NCBI RefSeq assembly: GCF_000688235.1
Contig: NZ_JHYO01000004.1
Location: 1 to 64,000, forward strand
DNA from: Terasakiella pusilla DSM 6293
Lineage (GTDB): Bacteria > Pseudomonadota > Alphaproteobacteria > Rhodospirillales > Terasakiellaceae
DNA length: 64,000 nt
Direction of reading: 5' to 3'
The translations under genes and the position numbers were made by a program. Positions 53,811 to 62,632 of this stretch are shown here, piece by piece. How positions within the stretch are numbered: the stretch's first letter is position 1; every line of letters starts with the position of its first letter. The notes below the pieces were generated by a model. The model searched no databases. It saw only the letters and a list, made by a program, of their open reading frames with translations, and was not told the origin of the DNA.

Positions 53811-54614
53811 TTATTTCTTCATCATCGCGATCATTTTTTCGACCGCTTCCATATGCTCGTCTGAATTATGACACATGCCTTGGAAACAGGCGCAAAGGTC
53901 GAGAAAGTCCGGCAGTTCCATACGTTGGCCCATTTTCATCAAGCGCTTTGTGAAACGCAGGGCTTGTGGTGGCTTGCTGGCAATTTGCTGGGCCATTTCA
54001 GTGGCGCGCGTCATCAGCTCTTCCGGGGCGCAGACATCCAGCACCACACCGATGTCTTTGGCTTCTTCAGCGTCAATGACACGTCCGGTAAAGGTCAGTT
54101 CGGCTGCTTTTTGATAGCCGATCAGGCGTTGTAGAAAATACGCGCCACCATCACCGGGAATGATTCCCAAATTGACAAAAGTTTCGCCAAATTTGGCTTT
54201 GCTGGAGGCAAGGCGGATATCGCACATATTGGCAAGGTCAAAGCCTGCCCCAATGGCCGGACCATTGACAGCCGCAATGACGGGGACTTCGCATTTGTGC
54301 AGGGCAAGCGGGATGCGTTGGATGCCCTGACGATAGCGAGTCTGGACTTCTTCCACATCACCGGCAAAATCACCTGCGCGATCCTGCATGTCTTTGACAT
54401 TGCCGCCTGCACTAAAGGCTGACCCATCACCGGTCAGGATGAGGACGCTGACATCGTCACTTGCTTTGTTTACCCAGTTAATCGTGTCGATAATATCGTC
54501 AATGAGTGTGGTCCCTGTCAGGGCGTTGCGCACGTCGTTGCGCATAAAGGTCAGGGTCGCGATACGGTTTTTAACGGTCAAATCGGCGTCACTTAACGTG
54601 GGGAGAGTTTGCAT
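53811..54614 (-). CDS. Enoyl-CoA hydratase/isomerase family protein
   Basis: This 267-residue crotonase-fold protein has the oxyanion-hole segments SAFSAGGNVKDM and NGPAIGAGFDLANMCDIRLAS. Where classical hydratases have the first catalytic Glu (FGQPE...), this protein has FGETFVNLGIIPGDGGAYFLQRL, so position 144-like is Phe and an Asp appears in GDGG. It may therefore be an isomerase or another crotonase reaction rather than a simple hydratase. The ATG at 54614 follows GGAAGG. A terminator hairpin lies directly upstream in its leader. Confidence 0.88.
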   Translation of the reverse strand: MQTLPTLSDADLTVKNRIATLTFMRNDVRNALTGTTLIDDIIDTINWVNKASDDVSVLILTGDGSAFSAGGNVKDMQDRAGDFAGDVEEVQTRYRQGIQRIPLALHKCEVPVIAAVNGPAIGAGFDLANMCDIRLASSKAKFGETFVNLGIIPGDGGAYFLQRLIGYQKAAELTFTGRVIDAEEAKDIGVVLDVCAPEELMTRATEMAQQIASKPPQALRFTKRLMKMGQRMELPDFLDLCACFQGMCHNSDEHMEAVEKMIAMMKK

Positions 54615-54630
54615 GGGGGTCCATCCTTCC

Positions 54631-54670
54631 AAAAAAAATGCGGACACTCTCTAGGGGAAAATGTCCGCAT
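54631..54670 (-). promoter_or_regulatory. Terminator-like attenuator in the enoyl-CoA hydratase leader
   Basis: On the minus strand a perfect 9-bp stem ATGCGGACA/TGTCCGCAT (54662-54670 with 54638-54646) is followed at once by eight T, then by the GGAAGG ribosome-binding site of the hydratase gene. No gene lies upstream on this strand for it to end. The loop contains CCCCTAGAGAG, which could pair imperfectly (9 of 11) with CTCCCTAGAGG further upstream at about 54687-54697. This would allow an alternative fold. Confidence 0.55.
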
Positions 54671-54844
54671 CCAGTTTTACTTACACCTCTAGGGAGTGCA
54701 AGAGTCTTTTCAGGTCAATAGTTATACAGATTGTTCGCTTATCGAACAGCTGAACAATTGTAAAATAATGAAAAGAAGTGTTGTCTGAGTACCTTTTTGC
54801 GTGTAATTAATAATCATTCGCATTAAAGAGACATTGAGGATGAC

Positions 54845-55393
54845 ATGATTTCGAAACGCCGCAATCTTGTGAGAACACCGACCAACAGCATAAATGAGAC
54901 AACGGACCTATGTGTCCTCGGTTTGCTGTTTCGCGATGCCCGCACCATCAATGGTCTGGTCAGCGCCGTGCGGATGATTGATACGGAACCCTGGACCCCG
55001 ACGCGTGATGTTCTGGAATGCTCCCTAGAACGACTGATTGGACAAAAAAGCGTGGTTTGTCTGCAAAGTGGACGCGAAACCTATTATTCTGTGACAGGCA
55101 CCGGCATCCGGCAGTTTTTTGAACTGATGAAACGACCGATGGGGGTCGGGGCGTTTAATGTCCACTGCCTGTTGGCGTTGAAATCGACCTTTCTGGAAGA
55201 TGTGCCAACCGCAATCCGCGCCAAAGTCGTGCAGGAACTTGTGGGTTATTATTCCTGCAAACTCACGTGTCTGGAACAGGATTGCGAAGAATGTCTACGG
55301 GGGTCCAATCGTGGGAAGGTCCATTATAATTTGCAGGTCATGCAAATTCGCACGGAACTGGATTGGCTCACTGATGTGGCCCAAAGCGCCTGA
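54845..55393 (+). CDS. PadR-like winged-helix transcriptional regulator (tentative)
   Basis: This 182-residue protein has an N-terminal region (~20-95) that looks like a PadR-type winged helix: TTDLCVLGLLFRDARTINGLVSAVRMI, then LECSLERLIGQKSVVCLQSGRETYYSVTGTGIRQFFELM. The C-terminal half is helical and contains CKLTCLEQDCEECLRG, with four cysteines that could bind metal or sense redox state. A GAGGA site precedes the ATG. It is divergent from the enoyl-CoA hydratase gene, a possible target. Confidence 0.6.
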   Translation: MISKRRNLVRTPTNSINETTDLCVLGLLFRDARTINGLVSAVRMIDTEPWTPTRDVLECSLERLIGQKSVVCLQSGRETYYSVTGTGIRQFFELMKRPMGVGAFNVHCLLALKSTFLEDVPTAIRAKVVQELVGYYSCKLTCLEQDCEECLRGSNRGKVHYNLQVMQIRTELDWLTDVAQSA

Positions 55394-55395
55394 GG

Positions 55396-56064
55396 CTAAA
55401 AGTCCAGATCGGTGTAATGGGCGGCGGGTTGAATGCCGGACACTGTATCTGACAATACATCACGCATGGACGGACGGGATTTAAAACGGGCGTACCAGTC
55501 ATGGGCATCAGGATGTTGCGACCACGGAATATCACCCAGATAATCCACGCAGGAGATATGCGCGGCCGCTGTGATATCGGCAAGTGACAGTTCGGTGCCT
55601 GCCAGCCAGTTTCGTTGTTCGGTCAAATAGGCGATATATTCGAGATGATAATGCACATTCTGTTTACCGGCGCGAATGGCGGTGGAGTTAGGCGTTGAGG
55701 TACCAAACAACCGTTTCTGGATTTTTTCACCGACCAGGTTTTTGGTTACTTCTGCGCCAAACTTGATATCAAACCATGCCATGAGGCGGCGCACTTCTGC
55801 GCGTTCAATCGGGGTCTTACCGAGCATATTTTTCTCGGGATAGACTTCTTCCAGATATTCGCAAATGCTGCGGTCATCCCACAAGGGGTGCCCTTCCGGT
55901 TCCACCAAGACGGGGACGGCACCTGCCGGATTTAGCGATAAAAAAGTGTCGCGACGCTCCCATACAGGTTCGACCTGACACGTAAAATCCAGCTTCTTTT
56001 CGGCGAGAAGAAGTCTGACTTTGCGGCTAGCAGGATCAAAGGGAAGGTGGTAGAGACGTCTCAT
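55396..56064 (-). CDS. Glutathione S-transferase family protein
   Basis: This 222-residue protein has the thioredoxin-fold N-terminal domain (LYHLPFDPASRKVRLLLAEKKL, NPAGAVPVLVEPEGHPLWDDRSICEYLEEVYP with the glutathione-binding cis-Pro and Asp-Arg-Ser). An all-helical C-terminal domain follows, with NWLAGTELSLADITAAAHISCVDYLGDI. The substrate is unknown. It is convergent with the PadR-like gene, with 2 nt between the stop codons. Confidence 0.9.
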   Translation of the reverse strand: MRRLYHLPFDPASRKVRLLLAEKKLDFTCQVEPVWERRDTFLSLNPAGAVPVLVEPEGHPLWDDRSICEYLEEVYPEKNMLGKTPIERAEVRRLMAWFDIKFGAEVTKNLVGEKIQKRLFGTSTPNSTAIRAGKQNVHYHLEYIAYLTEQRNWLAGTELSLADITAAAHISCVDYLGDIPWSQHPDAHDWYARFKSRPSMRDVLSDTVSGIQPAAHYTDLDF

Positions 56065-56138
56065 TTTTTCTCGAATATTTGTTTATTATGCGCTGCACAA
56101 TGTTTTGACTTACTCTGTTTTTGCATGATTTTAAAGTC

Positions 56139-56171
56139 AAAAAAAAGGCGGAAAGAATAAAACTTTCCGCC
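56139..56171 (-). terminator. Terminator downstream of gltB
   Basis: A perfect 9-bp stem GGCGGAAAG/CTTTCCGCC (56147-56155 with 56163-56171) is followed on the minus strand by eight T (56139-56146). It ends the gltD-gltB transcript about 150 nt after the gltB stop. Confidence 0.88.
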
Positions 56172-56189
56172 CAAGTCTTGGTTAGGGAT

Positions 56190-56310
56190 GAATACCATTG
56201 CAGGTATTCTGGGATTTAGCCGACCGTCCCTGATCGGATAATCCCGGCAAACAAGTCACGAGAGACTGTAACTTGCTTAGGGTATGCCCCACCGCGCTGT
56301 CGGGTGGGGC
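56190..56310 (-). ncRNA. Structured 3' region of the gltDB transcript, candidate small RNA
   Basis: Between the gltB stop and its terminator four hairpins follow one another: GAATACC/GGTATTC (56190-56209), GGGATT/AATCCC with an inner CCGA/TCGG (56211-56245), CAAG/CTTG (56252-56275) and GCCCCACC/GGTGGGGC (56286-56310). I match this to no known RNA family. It could be a 3'-UTR-derived small RNA ending at the 56139-56171 terminator, or simply a stabilised 3' end. Confidence 0.35.
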
Positions 56311-56320
56311 AAATCTTGAT

Positions 56321-59300
56321 TTAGGCTGTTTTTACACGAGCCTGATTTGTGACAGGGATGTCCAGTTTATCCAACATCTCTTTAGGGACCACCTGCCAGA
56401 ATTTACCTTTTTCCATCTCCCAATCCTGTAACAGGGTTTGGGCAAATTGTGAATGGGTTTCCTTGACATGTTCTTTGATCAGACCTTTTAGCAAGGCTTC
56501 ATAATGATCAACTTCAGTGCGCTGCCAAATAATGTTTTCGGGATTCACACGGTGTTCAAATGTGCCATCTGCATCATAAACAAACGCCATGCCGCCTGTA
56601 AAGCCAGCACCGAAGTTGGCACCCACTTCACCCAGAACAACCACGGTCCCGCCGGTCATATATTCGCAACCGTTGGAGCCAATGCCTTCAACAACCGCTG
56701 TCGCACCGGAGTTCCGAACCGCAAAACGTTCGCCGCCTTGACCGGACGCAAACAGCTTGCCGTTGGTTGCGCCATAGAGACAGGTGTTGCCGACGATGGT
56801 GTTTTCGTTGGACTTCAGCGGGCTGGAGACCATCGGACGAACAACGATTGTGCCGCCGGACAGGCCTTTACCCACATAGTCGTTAGCATCGCCAAAGACT
56901 TCCAGTTTCAGGCCCTGAACGGTGAACGCCCCGAGGGAGTTACCGGCTGAACCGCGCATACGGACGGTCAGGTGATCCGGTTCCAGACCCGTCATGCCGT
57001 ATTTACGGGTGATGATGGAGCTGGTACGTGTCCCCACAGAACGGTGTGTGTTTTTAACGGTGTAGAACAATTGCATCTTCTCACCGCCTTCAAGGGCGTT
57101 TTTGGCATCCTTGATGATTTCCGCATCCAGTGTATCCGGCACCGGGTTACGGTCTGTCATGGTGCAGAAACGCGGTGTGTCGCCAGTATCGGCTTGAGCC
57201 AGCAGCGGGTTGAGGTCAAGGTCATCGAGGTTTTCGCGACCACGGCCAACCTGTGACAACAGATCGCAACGACCGATGATGTCTTCCAGCTTTTCATAAC
57301 CGAGCGACGCCAGAATCTCCGTGACTTCTTCTGCGATAAAGGTGAACAGATTGACGACTTTTGCCGCAGAGCCAGTGAACTTTTTGCGCAGGTCCGGGTC
57401 TTGGGTACAGACACCCACCGGACAGGTGTTGGAGTGACACTGACGCACCATGATACAGCCCATCGCGATCAAAGAGGTTGTCCCGATTCCGAATTCCTCG
57501 GCCCCCAGCATAGCCGCGATGACAACATCACGACCTGTGCGGAAACCACCGTCTGTGCGCAGTTTAACGCGGTGACGCAGTTTGTTGAGGGTCAGGACCT
57601 GATTGACTTCTGACAGGCCCATTTCCCATGGCAGACCGGCATATTTGATGGAGGATTGCGGGGATGCCCCGGTTCCGCCGTCATAACCGGAAATGTGGAT
57701 CGTGTCCGCACCCGCTTTGGCAACACCGGCAGCAATGGTCCCAACACCGGAACGCGCAACCAGTTTCACACAGACGCGAGCGTCCGGGTTGATCTGTTTC
57801 AGGTCATAGATCAGCTGCGCCAAATCCTCAATAGAATAAATATCGTGGTGCGGCGGCGGCGAAATCAGGGTCACACCCGGTGTAGAGTGACGCAGCTTGG
57901 CGATTTCAAGGGTGACCTTGAAGCCCGGCAGCTGTCCGCCTTCACCCGGTTTTGCCCCTTGGGCGACTTTGATTTCCAGTTCCTGACAGTTGTTCAGATA
58001 TTCCGCAGTGACCCCAAAGCGACCGGAAGCCACCTGTTTGACCGCAGAGTTAGCGTTGTCACCGTTTTTACGCGGCTTAAAGCGCTCGCGGTCTTCCCCG
58101 CCTTCACCGGAGTTGGATTTCGCGCCAATGCGGTTCATGGCGATGGCGAGTGTCTCGTGAGCTTCCCGTGACAAGGCCCCAACGGAAATCGCAGGCGCAC
58201 ACAGGCGGCGGCGGATCTCGGTGATCGATTCGACCTTATCGACGGAAATTGCATCGCGATCTGAATCGAAGTCCAGAAGGTCGCGCAACATCATCGGCTT
58301 GCGGCTGTTTACGCCGTCAGCATATTCGCGATATTTGGAATAGCTTTCGGTTGCCACCGCATCTTGCAGTTTGTGGATCAACAGCGGGTCATGGGCATGA
58401 CGCTCGCCCTTGGCACGATAGCGGTAGAATCCGCCTTGCGGCAGGGGCTTGTCATCGCCAAACGCGCGCTCATGCATTTCAATGATCTTGTCTTGCAGAC
58501 CTTTAAGACCGATACCGGAAATACGCGAGGTCATGCCGGGGAAGAATTCTGCGACAACGGACCGCGACAGGCCGACTGATTCAAATGCATAGCCACCACG
58601 GTAAGAACTGATGACGCCGATCCCCATTTTAGACATGGTTTTCAGCAGGCCTTTGTTGATGCCTTTTTTGTAGTTCTCGACCGCTTTTTCAAAGCTGATG
58701 TCGCCGTAAATGCCGCGGGCATGTTGCTCGGCGATGGCTTCTTCTGTCAGATAGGCGTTGACGGTTGTCGCGCCGACACCGATGAGAACGGCGTAATACT
58801 GAACATCCAAGGCTTCCGCAGAACGTACATTGATAGAAGTAAAGGTACGCAATTGCTGGCGAACCAGATAGCTGTGAACCGCACCAGCTGCAAGGATCAT
58901 CGGGATCGGCGCTTTTTCAGCAGAGATATGCTCGTCGGTCAGAACGATATGTTTCTTGCCGCCGCGAACGGACATTTCCGCTTCATGACGGATACGTTCG
59001 ATGGAGTCGCGCAAGGTTTCTTTTTTCGGATTAAAGGTACAGTCCAGTTCGACCACATCTTCGCTGAGGAATTTCTTCAGCGCGTGGAATTCTGTTGAGG
59101 TCAGGACCGGAGATTCAAGCTGAACCACTTCACACTGGTCCGGCCCTTCATCCAGAATGTTGCCCAGGTTGGACAGACGGGTGCGCAGCGACATGACGCG
59201 GGTTTCACGCAAGCTGTCGATCGGCGGGTTTGTCACCTGAGAGAACGCCTGACGGAAGAAGTGGTGCAGGCCGCGATATTGGTCGGACAGAACTGCCTGC

Positions 59301-60835
59301 GGTGTATCATCACCCATGGAGCCGATGGCTTCCTGACCGGTCTCGACCAAGGGACGCAGGATCAGGTCCATGTCTTCTTCAGTAAAACCGAACAGCTGTT
59401 GCTGACGACGCAGCACATCCAGCGGGTAATAGACCGGTTTTGGAGAATCGGCTTTGATAATTTCATCAACTTTGGTGATGTTTTTCACCCACTCGCCATA
59501 GGGCTGGCGTGCGGCGGTCCAATCCTTCAGTTCACGATCGTGGTAGAATTTACCTTCATGGAGATCGACACCGATCATACCACCCGGGCGCACATGGCCT
59601 TTCTCGACAACTTTGCTTTCGTCGATCTGAGACATACCGGTTTCAGAGCCGACCAGCAGGATGCCATCGCCTGTGATGGTGTAGCGCAAGGGACGCAGAC
59701 CGTTACGGTCAAGGCCGGCTACAATCCAGCGACCATCAGTGGCGCAAATCGCGGCTGGACCATCCCAGGGCTCCATGACGGAGTTACAATAGGCAAACAG
59801 GTCTTCGTGGGTCTTGGGCATCAGGGCGTTTTGGCCAATAGATTCCGGCACCATCAGGGCTTTTACAGCCGGGGCGGAACGACCCGCGCGCACCAGCACT
59901 TCCCAGACCGCGTCCATACAGGCCGAGTCGGAGGCGCCGTTGGCGATCAACGGTTTGATATCTTCAATATGGCCACCAAAGACAGGGGCTGCCATGCAGG
60001 TTTCGTGGGCTTTCGTCCAGTTGATGTTGCCGGTAACCGTGTTGATTTCCCCGTTGTGGGCAATCATGCGGAACGGTTGAGCCAGACGCCATTGCGGGAA
60101 GGTGTTTGTGGAATACCGCTGGTGATAAATTGCGAAATTGGACACAAACAGTTCATCATTCAGGTCCGGGTAAAATTCTGTGATTTCCCCCGCCATGAAC
60201 ATGCCTTTATAAATGACACTGCGGCAAGACAGGGAACAGAAATAGAATTCTGTCAGATTTTCAGACAGGCACTGGTTTTCAATGCGACGACGGATGATGT
60301 AGAGATCGGTTTCAAACTCTTCGTTCGGCTTGCCAAGGGTGTTGGCAATCATGATCTGTTCAATTTCCGGACGGGTCGCGTTGGCTTTTTCCCCGATCAC
60401 TTCAATGTTCACAGGGACCTGACGCCATCCGTAGATACGATAGCCGAATTTCAGCACTTCCGCTTCAACGATACAACGGCAGCGTTCCTGTGCGCCAAAA
60501 TCTGTTTTCGGCAGGAAAACCTGACCGATGGCAAGCGCGCCTTCTTCCGGTTCGTGCCCTGTACGACGGATGTGACGCTTAAAAAATTCTTGCGGGATCT
60601 GAACGTGGATACCGGCACCGTCCCCGGTTTTACCGTCGGCATCAACCGCGCCACGGTGATCCAAAGCGCGTGTCGCTTGGAAAGCATGGCGCAGAACTTC
60701 GCGGTTTGGTTTGCCGTCCAAGGAGGCAACAAGGCCGACGCCACAGTTGTCGCGTTCCATGTTCGGGTCGTACATGCCGTTTTCAGCAAGGAATTTTGCG
60801 GCGCGTTGGTAATCGGATACGTATGTATTTGTCAT
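56321..60835 (-). CDS. gltB: Glutamate synthase (NADPH), large subunit
   Basis: It forms two glutamates from glutamine and 2-oxoglutarate. The 1504-residue protein has a short propeptide followed by the catalytic N-terminal Cys31 of the amidotransferase domain (MERDNCGVGLVASLDG). A central domain and the FMN/2-oxoglutarate synthase domain come next, with HDIYSIEDLAQLIYDLKQINP and GYDGGTGASPQSSIKYAGLPWE. The 3Fe-4S cysteines are in CIMVRQCHSNTCPVGVC. A C-terminal beta-helix contains RMRGSAGNSLGAF. It lies 17 nt after gltD, so gltD-gltB form one operon. Confidence 0.98.
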   Translation of the reverse strand: MTNTYVSDYQRAAKFLAENGMYDPNMERDNCGVGLVASLDGKPNREVLRHAFQATRALDHRGAVDADGKTGDGAGIHVQIPQEFFKRHIRRTGHEPEEGALAIGQVFLPKTDFGAQERCRCIVEAEVLKFGYRIYGWRQVPVNIEVIGEKANATRPEIEQIMIANTLGKPNEEFETDLYIIRRRIENQCLSENLTEFYFCSLSCRSVIYKGMFMAGEITEFYPDLNDELFVSNFAIYHQRYSTNTFPQWRLAQPFRMIAHNGEINTVTGNINWTKAHETCMAAPVFGGHIEDIKPLIANGASDSACMDAVWEVLVRAGRSAPAVKALMVPESIGQNALMPKTHEDLFAYCNSVMEPWDGPAAICATDGRWIVAGLDRNGLRPLRYTITGDGILLVGSETGMSQIDESKVVEKGHVRPGGMIGVDLHEGKFYHDRELKDWTAARQPYGEWVKNITKVDEIIKADSPKPVYYPLDVLRRQQQLFGFTEEDMDLILRPLVETGQEAIGSMGDDTPQAVLSDQYRGLHHFFRQAFSQVTNPPIDSLRETRVMSLRTRLSNLGNILDEGPDQCEVVQLESPVLTSTEFHALKKFLSEDVVELDCTFNPKKETLRDSIERIRHEAEMSVRGGKKHIVLTDEHISAEKAPIPMILAAGAVHSYLVRQQLRTFTSINVRSAEALDVQYYAVLIGVGATTVNAYLTEEAIAEQHARGIYGDISFEKAVENYKKGINKGLLKTMSKMGIGVISSYRGGYAFESVGLSRSVVAEFFPGMTSRISGIGLKGLQDKIIEMHERAFGDDKPLPQGGFYRYRAKGERHAHDPLLIHKLQDAVATESYSKYREYADGVNSRKPMMLRDLLDFDSDRDAISVDKVESITEIRRRLCAPAISVGALSREAHETLAIAMNRIGAKSNSGEGGEDRERFKPRKNGDNANSAVKQVASGRFGVTAEYLNNCQELEIKVAQGAKPGEGGQLPGFKVTLEIAKLRHSTPGVTLISPPPHHDIYSIEDLAQLIYDLKQINPDARVCVKLVARSGVGTIAAGVAKAGADTIHISGYDGGTGASPQSSIKYAGLPWEMGLSEVNQVLTLNKLRHRVKLRTDGGFRTGRDVVIAAMLGAEEFGIGTTSLIAMGCIMVRQCHSNTCPVGVCTQDPDLRKKFTGSAAKVVNLFTFIAEEVTEILASLGYEKLEDIIGRCDLLSQVGRGRENLDDLDLNPLLAQADTGDTPRFCTMTDRNPVPDTLDAEIIKDAKNALEGGEKMQLFYTVKNTHRSVGTRTSSIITRKYGMTGLEPDHLTVRMRGSAGNSLGAFTVQGLKLEVFGDANDYVGKGLSGGTIVVRPMVSSPLKSNENTIVGNTCLYGATNGKLFASGQGGERFAVRNSGATAVVEGIGSNGCEYMTGGTVVVLGEVGANFGAGFTGGMAFVYDADGTFEHRVNPENIIWQRTEVDHYEALLKGLIKEHVKETHSQFAQTLLQDWEMEKGKFWQVVPKEMLDKLDIPVTNQARVKTA

Positions 60836-60852
60836 TTTTCTCTCATGCCTCC

Positions 60853-62292
60853 TTATTCAGCAGCAACGCCTGCGCGTGCTTGCGCACGGAGGTATTTATG
60901 AACTTGATCGGATGCTTCGCGTGCATCGTTGATACAGTTGACGACCAGTGAAGCACCGCGTTCGATGTCCCCGGCGGCAAAGACGCCGTCAATGCTGGTC
61001 ATCCATGTCTTTTTGTTAACGTCCAGCGTGCCCCAACGGGTGACGGCCAGATCGGGTTCGCCAAACAGGGTCGGTACGTCTTCCGGCTCAAAGCCCAAGG
61101 CTTCGATGACCATGTCCGCGTCCAGTTCAAACTCGGAGCCTTCGATTTCTTTAACGCTTTGGCGACCGGAGCCATCGGCGACACCCAAATGCATGGAAAC
61201 CGCTTCTACCTTTTGGACTTTGCCCAGACCTTTGAAGGATTTGGGGGCGGACAGCCATTCAAAGTCAACGCCTTCCCCTTCGGCATTGCGCACTTCGTTT
61301 TGTGACCCCGGCATGTTGGTGCGGTCACGACGATAGAGACATTTAACAGATTTCGCGCCTTGACGGATGGACGTACGTACACAGTCCATGGCGGTGTCCC
61401 CGCCGCCGATGACAACAACATTTTTGCCTTCAGCATTCAGGGTGCCATCATCAAATTCCTCGACCTTATCCCCGAAGCTTTTGCGGTTGGAGGCGGTCAG
61501 GAAGTACATCGCAGGGAAGATGTTTTCCAGATCGGAACCCGGTACATCCAGTTTACGACCGGCATAAACACCCACACAGATCATGACAGCATCATGTTTT
61601 TCACGCAGGTCTTTTAAGGATGCATCGCGACCAATTTCAAAATTGAGGTGGAACTGGACGCCACCTTCTTCCAGCAGTTTGTGGCGACGTGCGACCACAT
61701 CTTTTTCCAGCTTGAAGCCCGGAATCCCGTAAACCAGCAAGCCGCCGACACGGTCGTGACGGTCATAGACATGGACTTCATAGCCTTTGCGGCGCAGACG
61801 GTCGGCAGCGGCGATACCGGCAGGGCCAGCCCCGATGATGCCGACGCTTTGGCCCAGTTCACGCAACGGCTGCGGGCCTTTGACCCAACCTTGTTCAAAG
61901 GCGTTGTCGGTGATGAATTTTTCGATGGAGCCGATGGTCACGGCGTCATGTTCGGACTGTTCCAGAACACAGAGCCCTTCACAGAGACGGTCTTGCGGAC
62001 AGATGCGACCACAGATTTCTGGCAGAGAGTTGGTTTCTTGGGAGACATGATAGGCATCTTCCAGACGGCCTGCAGCCACAAGGCGCAACCAGTCGGGGAT
62101 GTTATTGCTGACAGGGCAGGCAACGGAACAGTAAGGGATGCCACATTGTTCACAACGTGACGCTTGCTCTTGCGCTTTTTCAATGGTGAAGCGTGCGTAA
62201 ATTTCGTTGAAATCCTGTTTGCGCTCTTCGGCAGTACGTTTGTCGGGGTAGTTTTGCCCGATAGTGACGAACTGCATCATTTTTTCAGCCAT
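60853..62292 (-). CDS. gltD: Glutamate synthase, small subunit
   Basis: It passes electrons from NADPH to GltB. The 479-residue protein has two 4Fe-4S cysteine clusters (CEQCGIPYCSVACPVSNNIPDW and CGRICPQDRLCEGLC). The FAD motif is GIIGAGPAGIAAADRLRRKGYEV and the NADPH motif VVVIGGGDTAMDCVRTS. The C-terminal GVFAAGDIERGASLVV completes the FAD site. It is the first gene of the operon, preceded by a 340-bp region with a dyad. Confidence 0.98.
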   Translation of the reverse strand: MAEKMMQFVTIGQNYPDKRTAEERKQDFNEIYARFTIEKAQEQASRCEQCGIPYCSVACPVSNNIPDWLRLVAAGRLEDAYHVSQETNSLPEICGRICPQDRLCEGLCVLEQSEHDAVTIGSIEKFITDNAFEQGWVKGPQPLRELGQSVGIIGAGPAGIAAADRLRRKGYEVHVYDRHDRVGGLLVYGIPGFKLEKDVVARRHKLLEEGGVQFHLNFEIGRDASLKDLREKHDAVMICVGVYAGRKLDVPGSDLENIFPAMYFLTASNRKSFGDKVEEFDDGTLNAEGKNVVVIGGGDTAMDCVRTSIRQGAKSVKCLYRRDRTNMPGSQNEVRNAEGEGVDFEWLSAPKSFKGLGKVQKVEAVSMHLGVADGSGRQSVKEIEGSEFELDADMVIEALGFEPEDVPTLFGEPDLAVTRWGTLDVNKKTWMTSIDGVFAAGDIERGASLVVNCINDAREASDQVHKYLRAQARAGVAAE

Positions 62293-62632
62293 CTTTTAGG
62301 TCTCCAGTTCCTCTTGTTAAAGAGTTGTCTTTTATAAAGTTATGCGTTCAAAGCCTGTGTGCACAGCGCTGGCACGATGAGAAGGCGAACAGCGTTGAGT
62401 TTGGTATGAGGGATAGTTGTGCATAAATCAAGAAAAAAACGACATATAGGTCAGCTATATTGACCTATTATGAGATTCTGGCGTGGAAACAGATGCCTCG
62501 GCGTCTCGGTATTTCGTGTGCATCTGCAATAAGTAGTACCGAAATTGTACTAACTTAGTTTTTGGGGGTCGAATCCTATCGTGTTATATAAGCTGAATTC
62601 AAAAAAACAGGTCATGCAGGGGATCTACAGAC
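62293..62632. other. 340-bp divergent promoter region between gltD and uppP
   Basis: No gene is seen. The region is A/T-rich and must hold the promoters of gltDB (minus) and uppP (plus). It contains one clear dyad at 62444-62466. A sigma-54 promoter was looked for, since a TGGCAC occurs near 62370, but the required GC element at -12 is absent. Confidence 0.55.
62444..62466. promoter_or_regulatory. Dyad ATAGGTCA-N7-TGACCTAT upstream of gltDB
   Basis: Two perfect 8-bp arms at 62444-62451 and 62459-62466 flank a 7-nt centre. The site lies about 150 bp upstream of gltD and 170 bp upstream of uppP. Its size suits a dimeric regulator; the factor is unknown. Confidence 0.45.

Noticed and set aside
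54805-54830. Fur-box-like AATAATCATTCGCATT upstream of the PadR-like gene
   Set aside because: Only the central nine bases fit the classical Fur box and the outer half-sites do not. Alphaproteobacterial iron regulators often use other motifs.
59261-60901. 546-codon frame opposite gltB
   Set aside because: It is antisense to conserved gltB sequence; no domain is recognisable in the translation.
62360-62390. Sigma-54 promoter upstream of gltD
   Set aside because: TGGCAC is present near 62370 but the TTGC-type -12 element at the right distance is missing.
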